From: Verrucomicrobiales bacterium
GTDB lineage: Bacteria; Verrucomicrobiota; Verrucomicrobiia; Verrucomicrobiales; DEV007
DNA length: 64,000 nucleotides
NCBI GenBank assembly: GCA_002698785.1
Contig: PAAG01000041.1
Coordinates: 20,086 to 84,085, forward strand
Reading direction: 5' to 3'
The notes beneath the pieces were generated by a model. The model searched no databases and was not told where the DNA came from. It worked only from the letters and a program-made list of their open reading frames with translations. This document shows positions 24,847 through 33,254 of this stretch, piece by piece. Position 1 is the first letter of the stretch; every line of letters starts with the position of its first letter. The translations under genes were made by a program, and so were the position numbers.

Positions 24847-25950
24847 ATGACCCCCAATTCAGTATCCTCCACTTCACGGAGGCGATTCCTGACTAGAGCG
24901 ACTGCGATCGCAGCCACCGGTATCAACCTCATCACGAGTCATAAAGCAAAGGCGGGTGACACCAACGGTGCCATTGTTGGCGAGGGAGAGCATCGATATG
25001 AAGTCTCTCACGCATGGCCCAACCTTCCTGACAAATACACTTGGCAAACCACGCACAATGTCGCAGTGGATTCACAGAATCGACTATACGCCATTCACGA
25101 GGGCAAACCAGATCAGCCAGATCACCCCGCGATTTTCGTCTTCGACGAGAAAGGCGATTTTATCAAAGCCTTCGGGAATCAGTTCCAGGGCGGCGGTCAT
25201 GGTATCGAGGTGCGCAAGGAAGATGGAGGAGAGTTCCTCTACGTCACTGGTTACCTCCATATGGCAAAGTTCTCCAAATTGACTCTCGACGGAGAAGAGG
25301 TCTGGACGGAATACGCGCCCATGCAGAGCGGGCTATACGGAGACGCTGAGCCGAAGCGGAACACGCGGCAGTGGGGGAGGGAATTTTTCCACCCGACAAA
25401 TTTCGCCTTTCTTCCCGATGGAAGTTATTTCCTGGCAGACGGATACGGGGCTTACACGATTCACCGCTATGGGACCGATGGTAAATGGCAATCAAACATC
25501 GGATCGCCTGGTAAAGGTGATGGCGAATTCAATACACCTCATGGCTTATGGATAGATGACCGTAAAGGAGGCGACGTTCAACTCGTAGTCTGCGACCGTG
25601 GCAACGGTCGAATGCAGTGGTTTGATCTGGACGGGACCCATCGACAGACGATGGGCGGTTTCATGCTGCCGGCCAACATCGATCGCTTTGGAGACCTGCT
25701 CCTTATTCCAGACCTCAGCGCTCGAATTACCCTGCTCAATGGTGACAACAAAATGATCCATCTAGGAGAGGATCCGGATTGGAGAAAAGAGGTGCTCAAA
25801 GACAAGAAAGCCATGCGTAGCCAACCAGCTTCGTGGGTGTCTGGGAAATTCGTTCATCCTCACGATGCGTGTTTCGATGCAAATGGAAATATCTTCGTGG
25901 CAGAGTGGGTTGCTTCGGGGCGTATCTCTAAGCTGCGGAAAGTTTCGTAA
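24847..25950 (+). CDS. Tat-exported NHL-type six-bladed beta-propeller protein
   Basis: The 367-residue product begins with a twin-arginine signal: SRRRFLTRA at 10-18 followed by a hydrophobic stretch to about residue 35. The mature part carries propeller-blade motifs typical of NHL-repeat and peptidylglycine-lyase-like proteins, such as HNVAVDSQNRLYAIHEG, DGSYFLADGYG and GxFxxPHGLWIDD. It ends with an H-P-H-D-A-C-F-D-A-N-G-N-I-F-V-A-E-W blade. Such proteins are usually periplasmic and bind ligands or partners; enzymatic activity cannot be decided from sequence. Tat export implies it folds, possibly with a cofactor, before export. It lies between cmk and an L,D-transpeptidase on the same strand. 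Confidence 0.85.
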   Translation: MTPNSVSSTSRRRFLTRATAIAATGINLITSHKAKAGDTNGAIVGEGEHRYEVSHAWPNLPDKYTWQTTHNVAVDSQNRLYAIHEGKPDQPDHPAIFVFDEKGDFIKAFGNQFQGGGHGIEVRKEDGGEFLYVTGYLHMAKFSKLTLDGEEVWTEYAPMQSGLYGDAEPKRNTRQWGREFFHPTNFAFLPDGSYFLADGYGAYTIHRYGTDGKWQSNIGSPGKGDGEFNTPHGLWIDDRKGGDVQLVVCDRGNGRMQWFDLDGTHRQTMGGFMLPANIDRFGDLLLIPDLSARITLLNGDNKMIHLGEDPDWRKEVLKDKKAMRSQPASWVSGKFVHPHDACFDANGNIFVAEWVASGRISKLRKVS

Positions 25951-26053
25951 ATTCTTGCGAAACGGGGGGAAAGGGAAGTAGAGATGTAATAAGGAATTGG
26001 CAGACATCCTGCATCGAATTGAGATCTGTCTCCCCCGATTTATCGAGAGTGAA

Positions 26054-26704
26054 ATGAAACTTCCCGTCATCTACAGTGCATTTTCTTTGCTGCTTGTCGC
26101 CTTGTCCTTGTCCGTTGCTACCCCAGTCGAAGCAGGTCTTTTCGATAAACTCCGGGCAAAGAGGCAAGCGAAGCTGAAGGCAAAACAGCAGGCGAGTAAG
26201 CCCAAGCGCCGCGTGCCGGTCAAGCGATCCTGGTACAACGACACACACGAAGATGCCTATATCAACGAACCGCTCCTTGATGGGGCAGGGGAAGAGTCTG
26301 AGAGGCGAGTAATCATCGATATCGAGAGGCAGCGCGCTTTCCTCGTCATCGACGGTCTCGTCGCGATCGACTCTGCAGTTTCTACCGCTCGACGCGGTTG
26401 TGTTACCCCTCGGGGCTCCTACCAGATCACGGAAAAAATTCGTTCAGGAAAAGTGTCCACGCTCTATCATGTCTACATGCCGAATTGGATGAGGCTCGGA
26501 CATACCGCCATTGGAATGCACACGGGAGATCTTCCCGGTTATCCTGCTTCGCATGGTTGTATTCGTTTACCCATGTCGGTTGCTCCAGTTATGTTCACAC
26601 ATGTCCCGCGCGGCACGACGGTAGAGGTGGTGGATACGTGGGATGAGAAAGGGCTGAAGCTTCCTTACACTTTCCCCAATCCGATTTACCTGACCCAACT
26701 TTGA
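26054..26704 (+). CDS. L,D-transpeptidase (YkuD/ErfK family)
   Basis: The 216-residue secreted product should form 3-3 peptidoglycan crosslinks or attach proteins to peptidoglycan. A signal peptide spans about 1-27, ending SVATPVEA-G. A very basic stretch follows, rich in K, R, A and Q, then the YkuD domain. The catalytic signature is visible as H156 and SHGCIRL, with H167 and nucleophile C169. A TTG 19 codons upstream (25997) is in frame, but the ATG at 26054 places the signal peptide at the N-terminus and is preferred. Its stop lies 7 bases from the stop of the converging cyclase gene. Confidence 0.9.
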   Translation: MKLPVIYSAFSLLLVALSLSVATPVEAGLFDKLRAKRQAKLKAKQQASKPKRRVPVKRSWYNDTHEDAYINEPLLDGAGEESERRVIIDIERQRAFLVIDGLVAIDSAVSTARRGCVTPRGSYQITEKIRSGKVSTLYHVYMPNWMRLGHTAIGMHTGDLPGYPASHGCIRLPMSVAPVMFTHVPRGTTVEVVDTWDEKGLKLPYTFPNPIYLTQL

Positions 26705-26711
26705 TCCACGG

Positions 26712-28583
26712 TCAGGCCGAGATCGAGACTGACGTTGGGATATCTTCTGTTGATTTCAATTCTATCAGACGATAGGCAGTCACCTTTCCTGAAAATCCCT
26801 TTAACCTCAGATCGGTCATTTCTTCTACCACGGGCTCTTTGTTCAATGCTCCAAGTGTTGGTTCGTCGATCACGAGTTCCATCGATTCCGCGACACCGCA
26901 CAGGCGGGATGCCAGGTTCACGCGCGAACCGACGACAGTGTAATTCAGGCGGTCTGTGGACCCCATACAACCAGCAACGACTTCACCGGTAGCGACTCCA
27001 ATACCGATCTCGATTGGTCTCTCGGTTTTGTGGTTCAACTGTTCCCGGACTCGAATCATTTCAAGGGCGCAGGAAGCGGCTAGCTCTGCGTCGTTTCCGT
27101 ACGATTTCAGTCCACCAAACACCGCCATGACCTCATCACCCACAAACTTATCCACCACCCCATAGTGTTCGCGAACCACCTTGGTCATTGCCGTCATGTG
27201 CTCATTTAAGAGGTCGATAACCTCTGAAGGGTGCATTTGCTCGGTCAATTCGGTGAACCCACGTATATCGCAGAACAGAACGCTGACTTCCTTCGTTTCT
27301 CCGCCCAGTTCAAGATCCAGACCACCACTGATCATTGCCTGGGCTACTGTCTCATCGCTGACTTTTCCCAATAGCTCCCGGTAAAGCGCCTTTTGCTTCA
27401 ATTCGTCCGCCATCTGGTTGAATGAATCGGCAAGTTCGCCGATCTCATCTTTAGAGTTGATCTCGACGCGGTGATCGAGATTTCCCTCCCGGATTGCCTG
27501 CGTTCCCAAGGCAAGTTTCTTCAATGGAATTGCAAAATTGCGGGAAAGGAGCGCTGCGAGAAGGATGCCGAAGAGTAGAGCGACAACGGCAATACCGCTT
27601 CCGCGAATTCGTAGCTCTGCCAGGTCTTCTTCCAGCGGAGCCAGTGAAAAAGCCGATAGCTGATACGCCGGACGCATGACATCGAGGTCAGTGAGGGGAA
27701 ACAGGTATACCTGATAGGCAGAGTCTTCGGCTTGCACTTCGAAACGCGTCCACTTTTGGCCGTCGATGGGCGTTTGATTCGGAAATGTATTTGTTACGGC
27801 CTCAGCCAGGTCCGTAGAGAAATCGCCCTGTATGGAACGTGAGTAGATCTCCCCATTCATATAAATCCCGGAAAGCAGTCGCTGAGTCGGCTGGAACTCT
27901 TCCTGGAATCGATCGAGAAACTTCTGGGCCTCTGTCTCTGCAGCAGTTTTCCGCAGCAAAAATCCCAGTTTTTCTCCCGTCTCTGGATCCACGACCGGAG
28001 TCCTCACCATCTCTTCGACCGAATTGTCTCGATTGGGAGAGGGGATGTAGATCGTCTGCTGCTTATCCGTTTTCAGAATCGCTTCGATTCTTTCCCTGAA
28101 CTCCGGGCTCTTGAGGCGACCTCGTGCGCGCTTGGGAATGCCCCGGTCATTACGACCAGAGGGCGTTGCGAGGAAATGGAACTCACCTTCCAGGTCCATC
28201 AATGCAATGCCGTCGAGTCTTCGTTCCCTGTTGTCAGCTTCTGGGCGCTCTATCCGCTGGCTACGATTTTCAGGCCTGTCGATGATGTCGGGAAGAGAGT
28301 CGATAAAGTCCTCTCGCGACTGCTTGTCCGTCTCGCCTTTGAGATACTTTGCCAGAAAAGGGTGACTGGCCAGTGTTTTGCAGGACTCCAGAAACTCAGC
28401 ACTCTTTTGCTCCCGGGAGCGTTCCAATTGGGCAACCAGACCATCGAATTCGATGGAAAACTGATCCGTGTAGGTCTGTCGTATCTTCGCCTCCGTAGCC
28501 CAGAGAACCGCCAATGTCACCAAGGCGATGGCAAAGACAATTGTCAGCATCAGCTTGGTCTGGAAACGGAAGCGATTCTTCAT
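26712..28583 (-). CDS. Membrane-anchored class III adenylate/guanylate cyclase with HAMP domain
   Basis: The 623-residue product makes a cyclic nucleotide in response to an extracytoplasmic signal. TM1 (about 11-29) and TM2 (about 329-347) flank a periplasmic sensor of about 300 residues that I cannot assign to a named family. HAMP occupies about 348-400, and the cyclase domain about 430-607. Metal-binding aspartates are D439 (FCDIRGF) and D483 (VGDE). K479 is in the usual purine-recognition position, which favours ATP over GTP. N556 and R560 in the VNLASRL motif complete the transition-state set, so the enzyme looks active. No cyclic-nucleotide receptor is nearby. It is divergent from the Minf_1886-type gene. 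Confidence 0.93.
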   Translation of the reverse strand: MKNRFRFQTKLMLTIVFAIALVTLAVLWATEAKIRQTYTDQFSIEFDGLVAQLERSREQKSAEFLESCKTLASHPFLAKYLKGETDKQSREDFIDSLPDIIDRPENRSQRIERPEADNRERRLDGIALMDLEGEFHFLATPSGRNDRGIPKRARGRLKSPEFRERIEAILKTDKQQTIYIPSPNRDNSVEEMVRTPVVDPETGEKLGFLLRKTAAETEAQKFLDRFQEEFQPTQRLLSGIYMNGEIYSRSIQGDFSTDLAEAVTNTFPNQTPIDGQKWTRFEVQAEDSAYQVYLFPLTDLDVMRPAYQLSAFSLAPLEEDLAELRIRGSGIAVVALLFGILLAALLSRNFAIPLKKLALGTQAIREGNLDHRVEINSKDEIGELADSFNQMADELKQKALYRELLGKVSDETVAQAMISGGLDLELGGETKEVSVLFCDIRGFTELTEQMHPSEVIDLLNEHMTAMTKVVREHYGVVDKFVGDEVMAVFGGLKSYGNDAELAASCALEMIRVREQLNHKTERPIEIGIGVATGEVVAGCMGSTDRLNYTVVGSRVNLASRLCGVAESMELVIDEPTLGALNKEPVVEEMTDLRLKGFSGKVTAYRLIELKSTEDIPTSVSISA

Positions 28584-28670
28584 CTGAGGGAAATAACACC
28601 GAAAACAGGATCAGGTTCCGGGAAATCGAATGGCCAAATCACGATGACAGATTATGTTGGAAAAGGAAAG

Positions 28671-28702
28671 ACGGCTTTCACCTTGACTCGATAGCCGTTT
28701 TT
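28671..28702 (+). promoter_or_regulatory. Terminator-like hairpin in a leader
   Basis: ACGGCT (28671-28676) and AGCCGT (28693-28698) form a 6-base stem with a 16-base loop followed by five T residues. It lies between the divergent cyclase gene and the plus-strand gene starting at 28737, so no upstream plus-strand gene needs terminating. It may be an attenuator or chance; the long loop weakens the case. Confidence 0.3.
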
Positions 28703-28736
28703 GACGAACTCATTAGAGGTCCGTTCGCACATCATC

Positions 28737-29204
28737 ATGGAAAGAGTCCACTTCGACGAAGCCGTTAAGAAAATTCTTCAAAAAGACAATCGCTACAAGC
28801 CTGATGGGTATGACTTCCTGCGCGAGGCGCTGGGGCGTGCCATCAAGGCAAATAACAGCGACGAACTTGAGGAGCATCGTCATGTGACTGGGCCGGAGCT
28901 TCTGGAGGGTATCGTAAACCTGGCCGCAGACGAGTTCGGCATCATGGCTGTCACCATTCTCGATTCCTGGGGCATTCGTGACGGCGAAGATGTGGGAAAT
29001 ATGGTCTTTAATCTGATCGATGCAGGCGCGTTTGGACGTTCGGAAGAGGACTCTCCGACTGACTTTGTTGGTGTTATCGACTTGAAGGAGAGACTCTTGA
29101 GTCCCTACCGCCCTACGCGGGAGGTTTTGGCGAAAAAGTCGGATGACGGAGAATCGGAGCCTCCAACCCGTGGGAATCAACCAGCAAAACCCCGGGAAAT
29201 TTGA
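28737..29204 (+). CDS. Minf_1886-type protein (TIGR04138-like, unknown function)
   Basis: This 155-residue soluble protein resembles the small family found in Planctomycetes and Verrucomicrobia. Recognisable elements are F-x-E-A-V-x-x-I near the start, Y-x-x-x-A-Y/F-x-F-L-R-E-A-L, H-x-x-G-x-E-L-L-E-G, and the segment A-D-E-F-G-I-M-A-x-x-I-L-D-x-W-G-I that leads into GNMVFNLI. The family has no established role. The C-terminus is polar and probably disordered. A TTG 12 codons upstream is in frame, but the ATG at 28737 fits the family better. Its TGA overlaps the TTG start of the M16 peptidase (TTGA at 29201-29204), so the two are translationally coupled. Confidence 0.8.
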   Translation: MERVHFDEAVKKILQKDNRYKPDGYDFLREALGRAIKANNSDELEEHRHVTGPELLEGIVNLAADEFGIMAVTILDSWGIRDGEDVGNMVFNLIDAGAFGRSEEDSPTDFVGVIDLKERLLSPYRPTREVLAKKSDDGESEPPTRGNQPAKPREI

Positions 29205-31747
29205 GTGGGTATTCTGATTCACTGGAGTTCCCCCTCACTTCCGCGTCCCTTACGACGCTCTCGAACGGACTCGAGGTCATTGTAAAAGAGGACTCGTCTG
29301 CTCCCGTAGTTAGCCTCCAGGCATGGTGTCGGGCAGGTAGTATCCACGAGGGAGATTGGTTGGGGGCAGGAATGTCTCATTTCCTGGAGCACATGCTCTT
29401 CAAGGGGACGGAAAATCGTGACGGTCCTGAGATAGCAAAGACGGTCCAGCAAGAGGGCGGCTATATCAACGCCTACACTTCTTTCGATCGCACCGTCTAT
29501 TGGATTGACTCGCCTTCAACTGGTGCGGATACCTGCCTCGATGTGCTCTGCGATGTCATCGGCTTCTCTTCGCTGCCCGAGGATGAGTTCGAAAGCGAGA
29601 GCGATGTCATCCGCCGGGAAATTGCCATGGGCGAAGACAATCCCGAACAGGTGCTTGGAAAAGTGCTCTTCCGTACCGCGTATTCCGTCCATCCCTGCCG
29701 CCACCCGGTTATTGGTTACCTCGACGTATTTAACCAGCTTTCTCGCGACGACCTTTACGCATACTACCGGGAGAAATACACGCCGGACAATATCTTCATC
29801 GTAGTAGTGGGCGATGTGAAAAGAGAAAAGGTTGTTGAGCAAATCCGTGAAAAACTCGGAGGCATACCAAGACGAAGAAGGGCTCCAGTAGTCCTCCCCG
29901 AGGAGCCCGCTCAACTGGGCATAAGGGAAGAGTTTGTTGAATTCCCCACAGACTTATTTCGAGGCCGACTCGCCTGGCCGTTGCCCAGTGCAACGCATGG
30001 CGACGTGGCTGCGTTGGATCTCATGGTTCAAATCTTGGGGGATGGGCGTAGCTCCCGTCTGTTTCGTTCGATTCGCGAGCAGAAACAATTAGCGCATTCC
30101 ATTGGCTCTTATGCCTATACGCCCTCTTTTTCCGGCCAGTTGATGGTGAGTTTCGATACGGAGCCAGATAAGAGTGAGGCGGCAGAAGTCGCAATTTTCG
30201 AAGAACTCCACAAACTTCGTGGGGGAGGTGTTTCGCGTGAGGAGCTTGCTAAAGTAAAGCGCCAGGCTCTCAGCGCGCAGTTTTCGACTCTGACCGACAT
30301 GAGGGGGCAGGCTTCCGATCTTGCTTCGAATTGGATTCTCACACGAAATCTGGACTACACCCGCGAGTATGTGCATCAGGTGCAGGCAGTCGATGAAGAT
30401 CAGATCGCCGAAGTGGCAAATCGTTACCTCAACGACTCTTGCTACACGAGGGTATCGCTCTTGCCGAAAAAAGAGACTGTCGCTGTGGCGTCGTCTTCTC
30501 GCGCCTCACGCTCGGAAGATATCCGAAAGGTTACCCTGGAAAATGGCCTCACAGTCCTTCTGCTTTCCGATCGTCGAGTTCCGTTTGTTCAGGCAAACGG
30601 AGTCTTCCGTGGTGGCCTTCTCGCAGAATCGCCTGAGACGAATGGGATCACTCGCCTGATGGCGCGCATGCTCACCAAGGATACGAAAAAGCGCTCAGCC
30701 GCCGAGCTAGCGGAGCGCATCGAATCGGTAGGCGGGGGAATCAGTGGAAGCTTTGGAAACAATTCGTTCGGAGTCGGGGTAAACGGACTGCGCCCGGATC
30801 TCTCGCTCGTAGTTGATACGATCGGCGAAGCACTGCTCGAACCTGCCTTTCTCGCAGAGACCCTCGAAAAGGAGAGGCAGTTCCAATTAGCACAGCTCAA
30901 GGCAGAGGGAGACCGGCCTTTCACAGTGGCTTTGAAACAATTGCGGAAAGACCTGTATGGCGACCACCCCTATGGTTTGGAGTCCAGCGGAACGGAAAGC
31001 ACGGTTTCATCGCTTCAGGTGGAACAGGTCATGGGTTTTCACCAGAGGCTCGTTCGAGGTGGAAATGGCGTTCTTGGAGTGTTTGGTGACCTTGATCTTA
31101 GCGAAGCGGAAGATATGATTCGCGAAAGGTTTGATTCCGGGTTGTTGGGGGGAGAGAGAGAATTTTCGGTAAGATCTGAGTATGCCCTCCCGGATCTTTC
31201 CGGGAACATTGCTGATTTGAAGCATGAAAAAGAGCAGGCTGTTCTCCTGATCGGATTCCGGACAGTGGATCTTTTGCATCCGGATAATCCGGCCCTCGAA
31301 ATGATCGATGAAGCCTGTAGTGATATGGCATCTCGCCTGTTTATTCGGATTCGGGAAGAACTGGGACTGGCCTATTCCGTGGGTGCGACTCGCATGATGG
31401 GGCTGGAACCGGGATTCCTTGTTTTCTATGTTTCGACTTCACCAGAGAAACTGGATCTTGTACAGGCTGAGATGCTCGATGAAATCGAGCTAATGAAGTC
31501 AGAAGGCTTGGCAGAAGACGAATTCGAACGTGCCAAAGCCTCTTGGTTAGGGCGTGAACTCATTCACCTCCAGGGCGCAAAAGAACTCGCCGCAACTGCC
31601 ACCGTCGATGAACTCGTGGGCCTCGGCTGGGACAATTACCGCAAGACTCCCGATCTCGTTCGAGAACTGGATCGCACGACAGTTCAAGAGGCAGCTCAGC
31701 GCTACCTCGTTGAAAGCAATCGTGCGATTGTGCGGCTGACTACCTGA
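29201..31747 (+). CDS. M16 family zinc metallopeptidase (two-domain, pitrilysin/insulinase type)
   Basis: The 848-residue product has two M16 halves. The N-terminal half carries the inverted zinc motif HFLEH (60-64), with the third ligand E141 in RREIAMGEDNPE, giving the usual HxxEH-x76-E spacing. The C-terminal half (from about residue 440) keeps the fold but lacks HxxEH and has R/Y-type residues near its end, as in the non-catalytic half of these enzymes. No signal peptide is visible, so it is probably cytoplasmic or exported by an unrecognised route. It starts with TTG overlapping the previous stop; no in-frame ATG precedes M58. Its stop is 12 bases from that of the converging oxidoreductase. 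Confidence 0.92.
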   Translation: MSGYSDSLEFPLTSASLTTLSNGLEVIVKEDSSAPVVSLQAWCRAGSIHEGDWLGAGMSHFLEHMLFKGTENRDGPEIAKTVQQEGGYINAYTSFDRTVYWIDSPSTGADTCLDVLCDVIGFSSLPEDEFESESDVIRREIAMGEDNPEQVLGKVLFRTAYSVHPCRHPVIGYLDVFNQLSRDDLYAYYREKYTPDNIFIVVVGDVKREKVVEQIREKLGGIPRRRRAPVVLPEEPAQLGIREEFVEFPTDLFRGRLAWPLPSATHGDVAALDLMVQILGDGRSSRLFRSIREQKQLAHSIGSYAYTPSFSGQLMVSFDTEPDKSEAAEVAIFEELHKLRGGGVSREELAKVKRQALSAQFSTLTDMRGQASDLASNWILTRNLDYTREYVHQVQAVDEDQIAEVANRYLNDSCYTRVSLLPKKETVAVASSSRASRSEDIRKVTLENGLTVLLLSDRRVPFVQANGVFRGGLLAESPETNGITRLMARMLTKDTKKRSAAELAERIESVGGGISGSFGNNSFGVGVNGLRPDLSLVVDTIGEALLEPAFLAETLEKERQFQLAQLKAEGDRPFTVALKQLRKDLYGDHPYGLESSGTESTVSSLQVEQVMGFHQRLVRGGNGVLGVFGDLDLSEAEDMIRERFDSGLLGGEREFSVRSEYALPDLSGNIADLKHEKEQAVLLIGFRTVDLLHPDNPALEMIDEACSDMASRLFIRIREELGLAYSVGATRMMGLEPGFLVFYVSTSPEKLDLVQAEMLDEIELMKSEGLAEDEFERAKASWLGRELIHLQGAKELAATATVDELVGLGWDNYRKTPDLVRELDRTTVQEAAQRYLVESNRAIVRLTT

Positions 31748-31759
31748 TTGGCTCAGTGA

Positions 31760-33106
31760 TTAGCTGATTCCCTCAATTGAGGTCACACCCGGTGTTGGAA
31801 CAGGGCCGGGATCGTAGGATTGATCCCAGGTCATTCCACCCTCGTTAGCGAAAAGATCTTCCTCGGCATTCATCGCTTCATCCCATTCAACTTCTTTGCC
31901 TGTCTGAGCTGACATGCGACCCATGATCGCCATCATCGTCGAGTGAACCATGCGAGGACCGTCGTTGATGAACTTACCCGAACGGATCGAAGCGAAAAAC
32001 TCATCGTGTTCTACCTGGTACATGTTCGGCTCCCCGGTCTTAGGCTTACGATAGCGCCAGACCATGTTCCCATCGTTGTCTTGAATGAATGGATCAGATC
32101 CGCGACCGATGATCAACGTTCCTTTCGTGCCTCGCACGTAGTCGGCATTCTCATTCAGGCAACCGGGGGTCTTACGCGATGCCAGGTGGCACCAGACGTT
32201 GTTCGGATATTCGTAGGCTACGTGGTAGTGATCAAAAATGTTTCCTCCTGCCTGTGGAGCGGCGAGCCCCCCGGTAGCGCGGCAACGAATAGGGCTCGTA
32301 TCGCCCATGACCCAGCCAATCTTATCCACACTGTGGACGGCTTGCTCAACGAGGCCACCACCACCCAGCCAGGTGTAGTTGTACCAATTGCGGATCTGCC
32401 ATTCGATATCTGTCATTCCGTCGGTGCGAAGAGACGGATCAAGGTGCGGCTTGGAGTGGCCGGAGTAGTAAGTCGCATAAACGCTCACAACGTCACCGAT
32501 GAGGCCCTCTTCCATCACCTTTTTATAGGCTTCGATACGGCTGGGGGAATAGCGCCAGCAAAATCCCGCTACGATGGAAATTGGCATGCCTTCGGACATT
32601 TTGACCGTTTCATAGGCATGGCGGACTCCCGCAGCATCGGTAGCCATAGGCTTCTCAGCAAAGACATGCTTTCCTGCTTCCACGGCGGCTCTCAGGTGAA
32701 GAGGCCGAAATCCCGGAGTGGTGGTAAGAAGAACAACATCTACATCAGAGTCCAAAACTCGCTTGTAGGCGTCGAGTCCAACGAATTGTCTTTCTGCGGG
32801 AACATCGACCTTTCCCGCAAGCTTCTCGTCCTTGCTCAGGATATCGAGGGATTTGTCGATTCGATCCTGGAAGACATCCGCCATGCAATGCAACTCTACG
32901 TTGTCATCTGCGCTGAGGGCCTGCGTTGCTGCACCCGTTCCACGACCTCCTGTGCCGATGAAACCAACCTTGATCTTTTTGTCGGGATCAATCGCCTCAC
33001 CGCGCGCGGCTCCTGCAAACGTCGTTGCCGCAGCAGTGGCGCCAGCTGCCGTGCGCATAAAGTTACGTCGATCAAAAGGCTGAGATGTTTCCTGGGGATT
33101 GTTCAT
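31760..33106 (-). CDS. Tat-exported Gfo/Idh/MocA family oxidoreductase
   Basis: The 448-residue product has a twin-arginine leader (DRRNFMRTAAG, about 12-22) followed by an alanine-rich hydrophobic run. The Rossmann motif KVGFIGTGGRG lies at about 46-56, and the family EKP motif at 151-153 follows HVFA. The C-terminal half matches the GFO_IDH_MocA C-terminal region, ending with an M-S-A-Q-T-G-K-(E) segment. Tat export suggests NAD(P) is bound before export. These enzymes are abundant in Verrucomicrobia and usually act on sugars or inositols; the substrate cannot be inferred here. The ATG at 33106 was chosen over an in-frame start 11 codons upstream because it puts the Tat motif in the usual place. 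Confidence 0.9.
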   Translation of the reverse strand: MNNPQETSQPFDRRNFMRTAAGATAAATTFAGAARGEAIDPDKKIKVGFIGTGGRGTGAATQALSADDNVELHCMADVFQDRIDKSLDILSKDEKLAGKVDVPAERQFVGLDAYKRVLDSDVDVVLLTTTPGFRPLHLRAAVEAGKHVFAEKPMATDAAGVRHAYETVKMSEGMPISIVAGFCWRYSPSRIEAYKKVMEEGLIGDVVSVYATYYSGHSKPHLDPSLRTDGMTDIEWQIRNWYNYTWLGGGGLVEQAVHSVDKIGWVMGDTSPIRCRATGGLAAPQAGGNIFDHYHVAYEYPNNVWCHLASRKTPGCLNENADYVRGTKGTLIIGRGSDPFIQDNDGNMVWRYRKPKTGEPNMYQVEHDEFFASIRSGKFINDGPRMVHSTMMAIMGRMSAQTGKEVEWDEAMNAEEDLFANEGGMTWDQSYDPGPVPTPGVTSIEGIS

Positions 33107-33254
33107 GTATAAACCAAATTCTTCACAATAAGACACCAAATGGCGACCCTCTCCGCAAGGCGAATCACGTTACGTAATCAGGTGGCTGATCCGCGTTCAG
33201 AGCTACTAGAATGTTGCTGCATTTCTTGGGTATAGCCGCTAGTTTCGATGAGTT

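Noticed and set aside
31943..33112. A 389-codon open frame on the plus strand opposite the Gfo/Idh/MocA gene
   Set aside because: It is fully antisense to a well-recognised oxidoreductase and its translation shows no known domain.
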